This document shows, one piece after another, positions 48,480 to 62,060 of a stretch of 64,000 nt of DNA (within the stretch, counting starts at the first letter, position 1; each line of letters begins with the position of its first letter). Origin of the DNA: Hymenoscyphus infarciens (Eukaryota; Ascomycota; Leotiomycetes; Helotiales; Helotiaceae); the NCBI GenBank assembly GCA_001414345.1, contig LLCB01000135.1:80263-144262 (forward strand). The letters are read 5' to 3'. Below the pieces are notes generated by a model. It had not been told where the DNA came from. It did not search any database and saw nothing but the letters and a program-made list of their open reading frames with translations. A program made the position numbers and the translations under genes.

Positions 48480-51400
48480 TAAATAATTATAGTAGTAGTA
48501 GTAGTAGGAAAAAGAGAGGCTTATAAAGAGCCTCTATTCCTCTCTCTAAAGTACTAGTAACTAACGAAGATAGTATAATAAACTAAAGAGAGTAGAGTAT
48601 AAGAGAATAGAAGAGAGTATTAGACTATATAGACGTAATAGAGAAGAGCCTAATCTAAATAATACTTAACTTAGTAATAGAAGAGAAGAGTATTAAAGTA
48701 ATTATTAAAGTAGTAGGAAAAGTACTTAAGTATAGAAGAACTAGAAAGAGAAGAGATAATATAATTATATATAGAATCCTATAAAAGGAGCTTACTATTA
48801 TAGTTAAAAGAATAAGAGGAATAAAAGAGTATAGCCTAATATAGATAGAGAGAGCTAGAACTAGGAGACTATAGAGAGGGGTAGTAACTATACTATAGAG
48901 AGAATACGTAGTACTAGCTAAATATACTAAGGAGATTATAGTCTAAGTAATAAAGATAGATAAAGAGAAGAATAAGCTATTACTAAAGAAGGTAATTAGA
49001 GCTATAAATATAGATAGATATAGAGTAAGAGTAATAGTAGCTTAAAAGCTCTAAAGTAAGGATATTATTATAAGGTTTAAGAAAGAGAAGTAGATAAGAT
49101 ATATATAAGATAATAGCTAGGTAAAGAAGGTATTTAGATAAGAAATAGTAGTAGTAGTAAGAACGTTTATAGTACTTATAAAAAGAGTTCTAGTAAATAT
49201 ACTTAAGAATAAGAGAGAGAGTATACTATAAAATATCTCTTAAGCCTCTAATATAAAGATACTAAAGATTATATAATAAGGAAATAGATATAGAGAGCGT
49301 TAAGAATAGAAGAGACTAGCTTAAAAGAACTATATTCTTAAAGTAGTAATAATAGAGGAAGTAAGAAGGTTATATATAAGAGGAATACTATAAGAAGTAT
49401 AATACTTCTTATATAAAAGATATACTTTAGAGGTAGTAGTATAAAGGTGCTATAAGTACTAAAAGTAGAGGTATATAGTATACTTCTATAAATAAAATAA
49501 GAGGTATATCTAGTATATATATAAGAGGTATAAAGGAGGTAAGGAAGAGTACTCTAGTAAAAAGAACTTAAAAGAATACCTAGTAAAGTATAGGAATTAT
49601 AAAAGAGAATATCTAGTATTTATAAAGAAGTACTATATAAGAGAGTAATACTATAAGTAGGTAAGAGAATAATATCTTAATAGAATAACTACGTTTATAA
49701 ACTTATAAAGACCTTTAAAGAAAGGTAAGATAAGAATATCTTACTTATTTACTTTTAGCTAGAAAGAGAGCTTATAAAGCTTAAGAAAGAGGTAGAGATA
49801 GAGATCTATACTAGAGAAGCTAATAGATATAAATAAAGTAGAATATATAAATAGTAGTAATCTAACCTAGTTCTTAAAAAGGCTAAGGAGCTCTCTTAGT
49901 ATAATAAGAGATCTAACTAGAGAAGAAATAGAAGTAACCTAAACCCTATTTATAGAACTACTATAAGTATAATAGTACTATACTAGAATATAAGAAAGAT
50001 ATTAAAAGCTCTTAATATAGCTCTAAATTATAAGAAGGAATATAATATATTAGTAATCTAAGAACTAGCGTAGAATAGTATAAGAGACTTCTCTAACTAC
50101 TTCTTAAGCTTAAGATATAATATAATCTAGTTAAATAAGATAGTAGTACTCTTTATATATAAAAGATACTTAAAAGTAAGCTAGATATATACTATAGATA
50201 AGAACTAGGTAAGTATAATAATAAGAGAGAGAGTAGATAAGATAATAGTCTACTTAGTTTATAACTTATAAATAGAGTAGATACTAATTAAGAATATACT
50301 CTAGTAAATAAGACTAAGAAGAGTACTTATAATAAGTAACCTAAATACTTACTACCTCTTATAAGATATATATAAGAGATAAAATAGGAATATAGATCTT
50401 ATTCTTAAACTTATTATATTATAAGTACTAGAGAGAGATATACTTTATAATAAAGCTATATAAAGAAGAGAGAGCTTTTATAACTTTAGAATTAACCTTA
50501 CCTTTTCTATTAAGAACATAGTAACTTAGTAAAGGTTTTTAAACCTACTAGAATTAAACTATATAACTTAACTCCTTATAATAAAAGTAAAAGGAGAGAG
50601 AAAGATACTATAAGTGCCTAGATTTAGTTAGAGACTAATAGATAAGATCCTAGTTAAAGTAGAAGCCTTTTACTTAGAAATACTTATAATCTAAAATATA
50701 TAAGAACTTAAGAGAGTAGTATAAAGACTTATAAAGGACTTTTAAAAGATAGTAAAGACTTTAATACTACTTTAAAAGCTAGATAGAGAGAGAGTATAGC
50801 TCTAGTAGAATATAGAGGTTAAAAAAGTATTAAGAAAGGTAAAGAGATATAAAAAGACCTAGAAAGAGTACTAAATAGAAAGCTTAAAATAGTAGCTTAA
50901 TAATACTCTTTAAAAACTCTAAATAATAAGTAAGAAGATAAATATAAAGAGTTAGAGAGAGGTACTAGTAGAGGTAGTAAAGGATAAAAGAAAACTCTAG
51001 ATACTTAAGAAGTAGGTATATCTTAAAAGATATATAAGACTAGAAATACTAGTACTACTAATACTTATATTACTTAATAAAATAAAAGATAAGACTTATT
51101 AAGAAAAGGCTTATATTCTTATAAAAAAGTTCTTTCTAGAGTTAATAGTTAACTATTTAAGCGTTTTTAATAGAGACTAGAATACTAAGAGCTTTTCTAA
51201 GAGGTACTTAGTAAGCTAATATATAACTAAGAAGTATATTAAGATAGCTATAAGATTAGTATTATAGAAAGTACTAGGATTTAATATACTAGTAAATAGC
51301 TTTTTAAAAGCTTATAATAAACTATTTTATAAAGTACTTACTATAATAATAGAAGTAAGCTTCTACTTATAGTACTTCTTATCTTACTTCTACTATATAA

Positions 51401-53558
51401 AAGTAGTAGTACTAAAAAAACTAGGTAAAATAACTAAGAAGTAGAGTAAGATAGAGGCTTACTAGCTAATAGTACTACTCTTAACTATAGATAAGATTCT
51501 TAAAAAAGTAATAGTATAAAAGCTTATATAGCTTATAGATAAAATAGTAATACTATTAGAGCTATAAATAGGTAACTAGAAGTACTAAAATATAGAGCTA
51601 GTAATTAGAATAGTAATAGAGAGTATATATATAATATAAGAAAATAAAAGCTATACGTCTCTAGTCTAACTAGATATAGTATAAGCTTTTAACTAAGTAG
51701 ACTATATATAACTACTTTATATATTAAAAGAGAAGAAGGTTCTATAATAGGTAGTAATATAAATAGAGAGCTTCCTCTTTAGATAAAAAGCTATACTATT
51801 CTTTAATAAATAATTAGTAGATAAAAGAGACCTTAAATAAGGTGTTTTATAAAGATTAGTACTATTACTAATACTATTTATCCTTTTTACTTTAACGTTA
51901 TATAAGAACTTAGTAAGAATTAATAGGTTTATTATAATAGGCTTTATAAATAATATAAATCTACTTATAATATTAAAAAGTATAATAGTAAACTATAAAA
52001 TACTTAAAATAGCTTAAAAAGTATATAATAAGTAAATAAATAAGTAAGAGATAGCTTTTAGCTTAGAAAAGATAGTACTTATATACTTTATAAGAATAAG
52101 AGTATTATAAAAAGAGATAGTCTAGTTTAAGGAAATAAGGCTTATACTAGTTAAGTATATAAAGTTTCTAAAAGTAGAGCTTAATAAGAAACTAAACTAG
52201 AAGGTATACTAAGAAAGAGTTTAGAAGAAGCTTATAATATAAACCTTTATACTTATAAGGCTTACTAGAAAAACGTAGAGAGTAGACTACTACTAAGTAA
52301 GGTAGATATATATAGTAGTAATAAAGAGTATAATAGTATATAAGGTATTAGCGTAGTACTATACTATATTAAAAGAAGGGAATATAAAGGGAATAGTAAG
52401 AAGCTTTCTTATATAATAATTAAGATACTTATAAGTAGTAATAAGAGTATATAAAGCTACTCTTATTTAGAGCCTAAAAGTTAAAGTAGACTATATACTA
52501 ATTAACTTATATCTTAACCTATAAGTAGCTACTTTTAAGAGGAAGTTCTAAAGGTCTAAGCTAGAGGAACTAATCTAGAATACTTATAGATATATAGTAA
52601 TATAAGTAAAGAAGAGAAGGAAGAGTAGACTAATAAAGGTAGAGAAGGTAATACTATACTTATAAATAGTAAAGTAGAAGTAGAAAGAGAAGTAGAGAGT
52701 AAGAGAAGTAGGATTTAAGTATAACACTATACTTATAGAATAAAAGAACTATTTAAAGACTTAAAAAAGAAGGACTTAAAAGAAGAACTTAATATAATAT
52801 ATAAAAGTATTAGATAAAGTAGAATTATATAAGTAAGAGTTATAAAAGGTCTATAAAAGGCTTACTAAGATAAAGAGCTTACTACTAGTCTAAGTATAAA
52901 TAGAAGTAATAAGACTAAACGCCTTCCTCTTTATAAGAAGAGTACTAAACTAGGTTATACTATAGTATATTTATATAAGTAGTAGAGAGATAGTAATACA
53001 CTTAGTTCTATTTTATTAAGATATTCTATAAGAGAGAGACACGCTTATAAGAGCTCTAGAGAAGAGGATTAGGGATCTATAAGAGCTAAGAGAGGTACTA
53101 GTAGATAGGAAACTAGTACTAAAGGTAACTACTTAGCTACTTAGACGAAGGAGACTCTAGAAGTATAAGCTAGTACTAGAATTACTTAAGAAGAGAGAGG
53201 AGAGTAAGAAAGAGATAAAAGAAAGAGAGGAATAGAAGAAGAAAGCTAAGGTACGCTAGAAGGTAAGACCTTAGCTCTAATAATTCTAGAGGTAAATATA
53301 CCTCTTATACTACTAATATATACCTTAGTAGGTTAAATATACTAACTTACTATACCTCTCTACTATATTACTAAGTTAAAGAGATAAGCTCTAAATAGAT
53401 AGTAGTAGAAACTAAAAAAAAGGAGAATTATACTTATAAAGAAGCTTAAGAGGTAAAGAAGAATAAGCTAAAAGGCTATATAAACTAGAATAGAAGATAT
53501 ACTACTTACTCTTAGAGCTCGGCCTACGGCCTACGTAGCGTAAGAATAATAATAATAT
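48480..53558 (+). mobile_element. Tad1-like LINE, near full-length, RIP-mutated (copy 2)
   Basis: ORF1 (about 48500-49750) has two CCHC-type zinc knuckles recognisable near 49444-49494 (RCYKYQKQRYIVYFYK-like once stops are ignored). ORF2 starts with an APE-type endonuclease (DILVIQEPAWNSIR-like near 50040, SDLNTYY near 50335). Reverse transcriptase follows, with a GSPLSPILF-like block near 51850 and the catalytic box now GFINNINLL at about 51939-51962 (ancestral FxDD). The 3' end has the GC-richer motif CTCGGCCTACGGCCTACG, then an (AAT)n tail at about 53544-53558. ORF1-EN-RT order and fungal host point to the Tad1 clade. Completely stop-ridden. The exact 5' end was not determined. Confidence 0.8.
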
Positions 53559-56209
53559 TTATATTATATACCTTTTTAATATATCTATCTCGCTTATCTC
53601 TAAAGTGTTTAAAACTCTTATTAGACTATTTAGTAAAGTAATAGTTCTACTCTTCTTAAAAGTAATTAATAAATAGTCGTTCTTTCTATATATATAATAT
53701 ATCTACTTCTTCTTATACTAGCTTATATTAAACTTATTACTAAAACCTCTACTTTTATTAATATATTATCTACTCTTATAGAAGTATCGTTTAGTTATTA
53801 TAGTCTTACTTATAATAGCTACTAGATAGACCTTTAAATATAATTAGATTGAACTTTATAAGAGAGTAATCGTATCTAATATTAAAAAGTCTTAGAGTAA
53901 AATTAATATTATAATTATATAATCTAGTACCTTTTTATATATTAAAATTAGCTTATTTAAAAATTAGCTATTAGTTTAGAAGTCTATAAAGAGAGAGAAT
54001 CTTAGAGAATTTAGCTTAGATAATATATTCTTAAAACTCTTTAATATAGATATTCTAGATATTTATATTATCTCTTATAAATTAATATTTTTCTATTCTA
54101 ATAATTAACCTCTTTTATAAAGTTTATCTTTAAAGTATTATTATATAAATATAGATAAAACCTTAAAAGATTAGTTATTATACTTACTAAAAAGTATAGT
54201 ATAAGAGTAATTTAAAGTATTATCTTTTAATATAATAGAGAAAGTAAGAGAGTAAATAGCTAATAATACTCTACTTCTCTTATATATATCTTTAACTATT
54301 ATAACTTTAATTATAAAATTATATTCCTTTCTACTATACTTTTAGTCGTTCTTATATACTTTTATAAGAGTGTCTAAAGTTAACTCTAGTTTAAAATATA
54401 CTATATTTATTTATACTAGTAGTTCTTTACTAAGATTATTCTATTATTAATTATATTTTAGATATTTAGAAGGATTATTAAAATCGTTACTACTAGTATC
54501 TTCGCTAAATTAGTAGGTTATAAAGAAGAAGATATAGCTATCTTTTAGTAGAGCTAAAAGTTAAATAGAAGGTTATACTAGATTACTTAAATCTTTCTAT
54601 TTAGTTAGAAGGATTAAAGTTATTAAAAATATTAGTTATTATTATTATTATTATATAGTAGATACTTATAAAGCGTTGTCTTTAGTCTTTATCTTAGATT
54701 AGGTATTTTAAGTAATATTTTTAGCTAGAGGTTATTATTATTAGAGTTATTATTACTATTACTTTTATTATCTTTTACTATATTCTTCTATATATTTATA
54801 ATAGGATTTAAAGACTTTAGTACTAGCTCTCTTTAATATTATAGCTTTTAATTCTTTATTTACCTATTTAGTTTAGTTAATCTTAGTAGTGGTGTTATAT
54901 AATACCTAAGATATAAGTATCTTATATCTATCTGTTTTAATCTATATATCTCTTTTATAAAGTGTTTAATATAATTTAGTATTTGTAGATTAGTAGATTT
55001 TAGTAAATTTATCTTAATTCTATCTTTTAAAGTCTACTTAAAATTCGTTCTAAAGAAGAAGGTCTTTGTTCTCTTCTTTAGCGTACTTTTCTTCTTATTT
55101 AGTAGTATATATCGTCTCTTCTATCTATATTAACTTTAGCTTTAGTACTAGCTTTAGAGCTTGTTTTAATACTAAAGTTAATATCGAAGTTAAAGCTTCT
55201 AAAGTTATTAGAATTAGTATTAGTAAGTCTATTATATTATAGATATTATTATTACTTAAATTAGTAGATATTATAGAGGTTATTAAAAGTCTATTTATAC
55301 TTTACTTAATAGATAAAAGAGATAGTAAGTTTTAGGTAAATAGGTATCTTAGAGAATATGAATTATCTTAGTAGATAAAAGAAGGTCGATATTCGTAATT
55401 AGCGCTTCCTATATTAAGAAGCGTTTATAGTATATTATTGAAAATTATAATAGAATATTCTAAGTAGTTACTTACTCTTAAGTATACTAATAATAACTTC
55501 TACTTATATATTTAATATATTACTACGTATTTAGAACACTCTTCGCTATTAGAGTTAGCGTAATTAACCTCTTCTTAATACTTACGTTTAACGAGTATTT
55601 AAAAGCCTAGCTAAGTATAAAGCTAGTATACTTTAACTTAGTAGCTTACTCTCTTAATAAGCTTATATAAAACTCTTTATAGAAGGTATTATAAACTAGA
55701 AGCCTAGTAGCGCGCTAGCTACTCTAAAAGATACTCGAAGATATATTCAAATTTAAAAGTCTAGTACTCTATAAAGCTAGCAAATATAATACTAACTATA
55801 AGCTACTATATCTACGAACGCTACTCGCTCTTTACTAAAGACACCGAAGCTAGAACTAGAGTATATTTACTAGAGTTAGAGCTAGAGTATAAGAGAGAAA
55901 GTTAGATAGAATCTAGAAGTAGAACTTTATTCTTAAGAATACTAGAGAATCGCTATTTAGAAGTTTAAAGTAATCTATATAGCTTCGTAGAGTTATCTAT
56001 AGTAGAAATAGAGAGTAATATAGTTAAGAGGTTCTTTTATAATCTAGTTTTATTATAGGCCTAGAAAGCTATCTTCTAGACTTAAGAGGTATATTATAGA
56101 AAAAGAGAGTCTTATATAACCTCTTTTCTTTATATATATAGCTAAGTTTTCATCTCTAAATATAAAGCTTATAAGAGCGTTTTTAACTCAAAAATACGTT
56201 ATACTAAGA
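53559..56209. other. RIP-mutated AT-rich DNA, not identified
   Basis: About 2.6 kb with no recognisable transposon domain. The 55560-56170 part keeps slightly more C/G and may be older retrotransposon coding sequence. I see no gene. Confidence 0.4.
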
Positions 56210-56626
56210 TATACTAAAGAGTAAGGCTCTAGCTTTAATAATTCTAATAAGAAACTACTTTTAAGAAAAATAGTCTTAAGAGAAACTAGCCTAGAGAACT
56301 AGCTTAGAGAGAAACTAATCTTAGAAGAAACTAGTCTTAAAAGAAACTATATAAGTTATAGACTAAGGCTATAATACTACTCTTATACTACTAATATATA
56401 CTTTAGTAGATTAAGTATATTAACTTACTTCTTACTATATTACTAAGTTAAAAAGAAGAGCTTTAAATAGATAGTAGTAGGAATTAAAGAATTATATACT
56501 TAAGAGAAAAGCTTAAGAGATAAAGAAGAATAGAGCTAAAAAGCTCTAAAAAACTAGAATAGAAGTTATATTACTTACTTCTAGAGCTCGGTCTACGGCC
56601 TACGTAGTATAAGAATAATAATAATA
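56210..56626 (+). mobile_element. 3' fragment of a Tad1-like LINE (copy 3)
   Basis: Matches the last ~300 bp of copy 2 (CTCTTATACTACTAATATAT, CTCGGTCTACGGCCTACG, (AAT)n tail at 56613-56626). It carries an extra minisatellite not present in copy 2. A 5'-truncated insertion, normal for LINEs. Confidence 0.75.
56250..56350 (+). repeat. minisatellite in the LINE copy 3 3' region
   Basis: About six imperfect units of the form AGAAACTAGTCTTAA (15-17 bp), placed where copy 2 has only AATTCTAGAGGTAAATATAC. Confidence 0.75.
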
Positions 56627-56639
56627 CTAAAGAAGCTAC

Positions 56640-57970
56640 TAATTTAATTATCTTAAAGTTTAAGATAAGATAGATAGTACGTGGTTTTAAGTAGAAGTAT
56701 AGAGTCGATTATTACTATACTTTTATAAAAGTCTATAAAACGAGCTTTTAGAAGATTATATTAGCTCTTATTATAATATATAATCTTAAAGTTAAATAGA
56801 TAGATACTATTACTGCCTTTCTAAATAGTAAGATTAATAAAGAAGTTTACTATAATATATCTCTCGAATATACTAAGAATAGTATTGTATTTAATTCTAA
56901 AGAATACGTAGCTAAATTAAATAAGTCTCTATATAGCCTTAAATAATCCTCTTAGCTATAGTAAAATAAATTATATAAGATACTTAAAGAGATAGAATTT
57001 AAGCTCTTAGTAGTAGATTATTATATATACTAAAATAAAGCTATAAAAGTTATTATTTATATAAATAACTTTCTAAGAGTAGATAAAAAGTAGTATATTA
57101 ATAAATTTAAAACTAATCTTTATATAAAGTTTTAGATAAAAGACCTAGGTCTAGCTAGATATTTTCTTAGAGTATATATCTTATATAATAGAGAAAATAA
57201 AAAACTATATCTCTATTAAGATACTTATATCTTGAAAATTCTTAAACGTTTTAGTATAGAAGATTATAATCCGGTTATAACTCTTTTAAACTCTAGATAT
57301 ATAAACTTTATAATACTAAATACTAAATAAGCCTCTTAAGAGAGTATAAAAAAGTACTAATTAATAGTAGAATTAGCTAATTATATAGCTGTTTATACTT
57401 ACTTAGATATATTATATTTAATATTAGTATTATTAAATTTTTTAGCTAACTCTTTATAGTAGTATATTTAAGCTATAGAACATCTATTATAATACTTCTA
57501 AGGAATAAAAGATTAGTATATTATATATAAAGGATTAAATCTAAAAGAACTAGAAGTATATACTAATACTAGTTCTATAAATTACTTATATACTAGTAAA
57601 TCGACTTCTTAATATACTTTCTTTTTAAGAGAGAGAATTATTACTTATTAATTCTAAAAACAATTATATACTATACTATACTCGATTAAATTAGTAAAGA
57701 AGGTTATATAAGTATAGTTTTTACTCTTAGAATTAGAATATAATAATAAGAATACTTTATAAGTTTAAGTAAGAAGTAATTACTATAGAGCTATATAAAT
57801 TTTAGAGAATCTTAAATTATATTAATAGATAAAACACTTTATATATAAGTATTAATTCGTATAAAAGAGTAAAAGAGAGTATTATTAAATTATGTTATAT
57901 ATCTATAAGAGAGATACTAATAGATAGACTAACTAAAATATTAAGAAGTAATAAATATAAAGAGTTTATA
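56640..57970 (+). pseudogene. degenerate Ty1/copia RT-RNase H fragment (copia copy 2)
   Basis: Starts in the RT domain (IVRGFK..KYRVDYYYTFIKV) and continues TAFLNSKINKEVYYN, LNKSLYSLK, catalytic region IIYINNFLRV (ancestral YVDDL), IKDLGLARYFL and ILKRFSIEDYNPVITLL. RNase H follows (TNTSSINYLYTSKSTSQY). It begins within about 20 bp of the LINE copy 3 tail, so the upstream integrase is missing or displaced. Stops throughout. Confidence 0.8.
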
Positions 57971-58168
57971 AAGTTAGAGTCTATTTAGCTCGTATAAATT
58001 ATTTAAATATATATATAGATATCTAATAAGATACTCTAATTAGTAACCTCGTATAAGTTAGTATATATCTCTCTTTATTTCTATATATATTTAAAGATTA
58101 TTTAGCTTATAGTATAAATTCTTAGTAGATAGTACTAAGTACTAAGTATTAGTATTAAGTAGTATAGA

Positions 58169-58606
58169 TATAATAGTACGAAATCTATATAACTATAGAA
58201 GAGGTATATAGAAGTATATTTAGCAGAATAACGTATATAAATACTAGGCTCTAATACGAAAGAAAAGAATAAACTAGCTCTCTTCTATACTAAATATAAA
58301 CGTCTATATATAAGAGGTTAGAAGCTACTAAGTTCTAATAATAATAATAACCGAGCTCTATCTAATATAGCTAATACTAAATAATAAGAGCTAAAAAGCT
58401 AAATATATAATATCTAAACCTTAATCCCTTTTATATATAAATATTAGATATTAATACCTTTAGTACTTTAATCGTATAAGTATTAGTTATATATAATCTT
58501 AGCCTAGAGGTATTAGTAGTACTTAGAGATATTAGTAGTTTTACGAATACTAATAATTCAGAATAGCGTACTATTATATAACAATTCAGAATAGCGTGCT
58601 ATTATA
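58169..58606 (-). repeat. solo LTR of the gypsy family, inverted (438 bp)
   Basis: Reverse complement of the 477/496-bp LTR type. It begins TATAATAGTACGAAATC and ends GCGTGCTATTATA as read on the plus strand. Flanked by ATAGA on both sides (58164-58168 and 58607-58611). Confidence 0.88.
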
Positions 58607-58777
58607 ATAGATAAAAGATATATATAAACTTTTGAAGTTTTATATCTCTAGAGGTCTAAATCTTTTTTTAGTAGTATATATCCTATTTATATATATACTA
58701 AGATATACGAGGTTAAGCGAAGGATTTATATCACTTTTAAATATATATACTAAACACTAGTATATATAGAGAGCTAG

Positions 58778-58802
58778 TATATATATATATATATATATAT
58801 AT
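58778..58802. repeat. (AT)n microsatellite
   Basis: About 12 AT repeats near the right border of the second AT-rich block. Confidence 0.9.
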
Positions 58803-59072
58803 TACCTTATGATTTTTAGTAGTATATATCCTAGATATATACGAGCTAAATAGGCTCTTATCTATTTAAGAAGATTAAAAGTTAAAAATAAGTAGAGTTA
58901 TATAAGACACTAGTAAAGAGACTAAATCTCAAATAAGAGGTATATTATTATATTAGACATTCACTCTTATAATAACTATCTAATTAGAGATAGCTTACTC
59001 TTAAGATATTTATACTCTCTTCTATATATAGTAGATAGTTCTCTTCTTATAGTAATAAATACTAAATTCTCT

Positions 59073-61162
59073 ACTCTACACTTTTAAATGCTAGTACTAC
59101 TTCTATTAACCTCACACTTACAATAGATAATTTACTTGTCGAATTTAGACTAGCACTGTTGTTTCCACTACAATTCTTGCCCCTATTTGGCCGGGGTGGT
59201 GTTGATGGTCTAATAGGAAGTGGCAATCCGCTCGGTCGTCGTTGAATGGTTACCAGTTCCTCTTCGTCTCTCGGGCAATGATGAGGACCATGTCCATTTT
59301 TGTAAAAGCTTCCTCCATTATGACTTTCGTTTCTCTTCAAAGTCCCATTACTTCTACCTCTTCCTCTGATTCGGGAATTTGGTCGACGAAAGGGCTTTAA
59401 GTTTCCTTGAATTTAGTTGGTCCTCAAGCTGCTTACGATCTGCTTTTTCTTGGTTAAACTTTTGTTGGAGCGATTCGTAGCGATCATTGGTGTTTTTTCT
59501 CTCCAAGGCTAGAACGGGTTCTGCGGTATTACGTGCTTTTTCAAGACTCTTGATCCGCTCTTTGCATTTTTCGATTGCTTCATGGAGGCTTGAGAGCCGG
59601 ATTTCGGAATGCAGGTTGTTAGTGTATGCCAAATGAAGTCTCTTATCTGCATGGGAATGTTAGTATTAGTATTGGATAAACGGCACAATCCAACTTACGC
59701 AATGCTTCAGTGAGATGGGCGTTGTCCTTGTGGCAACACTGGAGATGGAAAGTTTGATTCAAACCTCCTAGCTCAGAAAGACTGATGTTAACTTGCACCA
59801 TTGTAGGTCTCTCTTTTGGATCATGCCTCAGCATACGCTCGACAAGTTCAAGAATATGCGTGACTTCAGTATTAATCTCATCCCTGTTCACCAACCAAGC
59901 CGCGGTAGCTTTTCGTTGCAAATCCTGAATATGCTTTCGCAGCATCAGTTTTTCTTTCGAGCTATCAAGCTCTTTCCTTAGCGCAAGCTCGAATTTCTCT
60001 CTTGCTTCGCCATAAATTGCAGTGATGGCCGCCAGGAAAAGAAACCGCACATCTGCAGACGACATGTGATGATCGTTCCCTTGATGCACTTCAGGGGCTT
60101 TCCAGAGTTTTGTACCCGTACCAGCAGCCGTATGTGTATTATCAGAATCTCTAACATCCCTCGCAATCCCAAAATCTGCAAGATATACTCGACCTGGACT
60201 GAGTAGTATGTTCTTTGGCTTCAGATACCGATGTCGTATCTTTTGTTCGTGTACATAAGCGACTCTTTCAAACCAAGCAATTGCAACCTTGATTCCGGCT
60301 CCCTCTTATCCCCACAAGTTCCCGATAATAAAGCACCAACATCGCGTATGAACACGTCCATATCGCAAGATGCTGCCGGATATAATAGCAAGAAGAAGTC
60401 CCTCTCCAGTTCAATGTTTCGAACCCGGCGTCGACCCGTTGTATATGTTTCAACTAGCTTGACAATATGCTTATGCGACAATCGCTCCATCACGTTCGCT
60501 TATTCTCGGATTTTGTCGATAGGGACTCGATTACTTAATTTGATACTAACGAATTATCAGAAAGGTCCAAACAAAAGTGACAAATGCAGGCGGATTGCTT
60601 GGCTTACTGTTTTCGAGCCATGGTCACAGCTTTAAAACTGTTGCGCTCCACCAATCCATAAGTTCCACTCCCCAAATCCTCTTGCACTTCAATCGTTGTA
60701 TCATTCCAATTCGATGGATTTTTACCGCAACCGGACCAGTGACCCTTCAAGCGCTCCCATTTTTTAATTTGCTTCTCCTCATCTATCCCTAAACAACATG
60801 CCAACCCTCCTCCCCCAACTCGAAGTTCATCATCTTGATGATCGTATGTAGCGGTTCGTAAAGAAACGGAAAGGGTAGCTGCTGGTCAAAGCAGGAGGGC
60901 GGGGATGGCAATTGCAACTTTTTTTCCAAGAAATCAACGGAATATCGGTGAGATGCGGCTGACATTCATCATGGCTGAGTTTGTGGCTTCGAACCCCGCA
61001 TTTTGAATACGAGAGATGTAACCTTGCCCGGGAAGTAAAGCGATCATTGGCTGTCGAGTTTCTCCGTCCACCGACTTTCTGTTTTGGTACTACCACGGAA
61101 AAGTATGAAGGGTCATGTGAGTATTCAAATACCCTGGCTTCTCTTCCAGAAAGAATTTTCAA
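59073..61162 (-). pseudogene. fungal protein-kinase-like gene with coiled-coil tail, broken
   Basis: Minus strand. Kinase landmarks in order: glycine loop LGSGTYGLVER (near 60660), MARK with the likely catalytic Lys (near 60605), MERLSHKHIVKLVETYT (near 60480), the HRD motif changed to HRY in HRYLKPKN (60225-60233), intact DFG (60170-60178), and APE (near 60090). A coiled coil (59632-59420) and a Pro-rich tail (RRPSGLPLPIRPSTPPRP) follow. Two introns are still readable (GTAAGC donor near 60602; GTAAGT to CATGCAG at about 59699-59649). Disabling changes: TAA at 60500-60502 where relatives have a Gln codon, frame breaks near 60910, 60790 and 59370, and a frame break with apparent deletion near 60300. 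An upstream N-terminal part (61162-60920) has a frame that joins only by shifting. Kinase family (fungal NEK/cell-wall-signalling or other) is not determinable. Confidence 0.7.
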
Positions 61163-62060
61163 GTAATCCCGTAGGAGACTTCCAGAAGAAGGAAGAAATC
61201 GAGTTCTTGATTATTTTAGTGCTTCTCGAATACGATTCTCCTTTATTTTGTACAATGTTTATTTAAAGATTGTAAGAAATCGTGCCTTCGTTCAGCGTCC
61301 AGTTGAACATCCACTACAGGGACGGAAAAAAGCTCCCTTTTTTCACAAAACACAATCTGAAAACATTTTAAAAGAAAATAGTCAGATTCCAAAGTAAAAT
61401 TTAGGTAAACGGACTACTTCTTGGATATTTTAGTTATCTCGTTGCTGTGTAGTCCTTGAAAATTACAAGTAACACGATTTGAGAGGTGCAAAAAGGGAAC
61501 CATTTTGCGTCCCCGAAGATATATATTATACACTAGCAATGAACAATAATTTTATGAATAGCTTGAGCACAACCAAGACTTTTGATCATCGAGCCTTATT
61601 CAAACGATTATTGCAAGTATTTCGGTATAATATCATTCAACAAACAATATTCAGATGTATGATAAAGGGGGATGAATCTTACGCAGAGCAAAGACAGACA
61701 CTCTTACTTGTTTCACTTCAAGGCGATAGGTGCCAGACCAAACTTAAAGACGGGAAAGAGCAGTAGTCTCAAGACACTTGCATTTTTAAGATTTTCTAAC
61801 TCTTCTGGAAGAATAAGGTAACATAAACATGATTACACGAGTCTTTTAGGGCAAGCGAATTGATTTCCCTACTTGGGCCAATTAGAAATTCCTGTAGCAC
61901 CTAATAGTCTGGAGGTTTACAATGGGCCAAAAAGAAAAGCGAGTCGAAGCTTGAATGGCAGGGGACTGGCTTCAGTCATGGCGGATGATCTCGGTCCGAA
62001 GGCCCGTGACTCGGATGTCTTCCTTGTAATTTTCAGCGGATTTGAAGAAGAGAGTTTTTA
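61163..62060. other. upstream flank of the kinase pseudogene, no gene supported
   Basis: Normal to slightly AT-rich DNA. Two short plus-strand frames (61479-61766 and 61873-62061) have no recognisable domain; the second ends exactly at the border with mutated DNA. It may include unmutated ends of a repeat. Confidence 0.4.

Noticed and set aside
61000..61020. T-loop-like GGTTCGAAGCC (minus strand)
   Set aside because: No cloverleaf around it, and it is within the coding relic of the kinase-like pseudogene.
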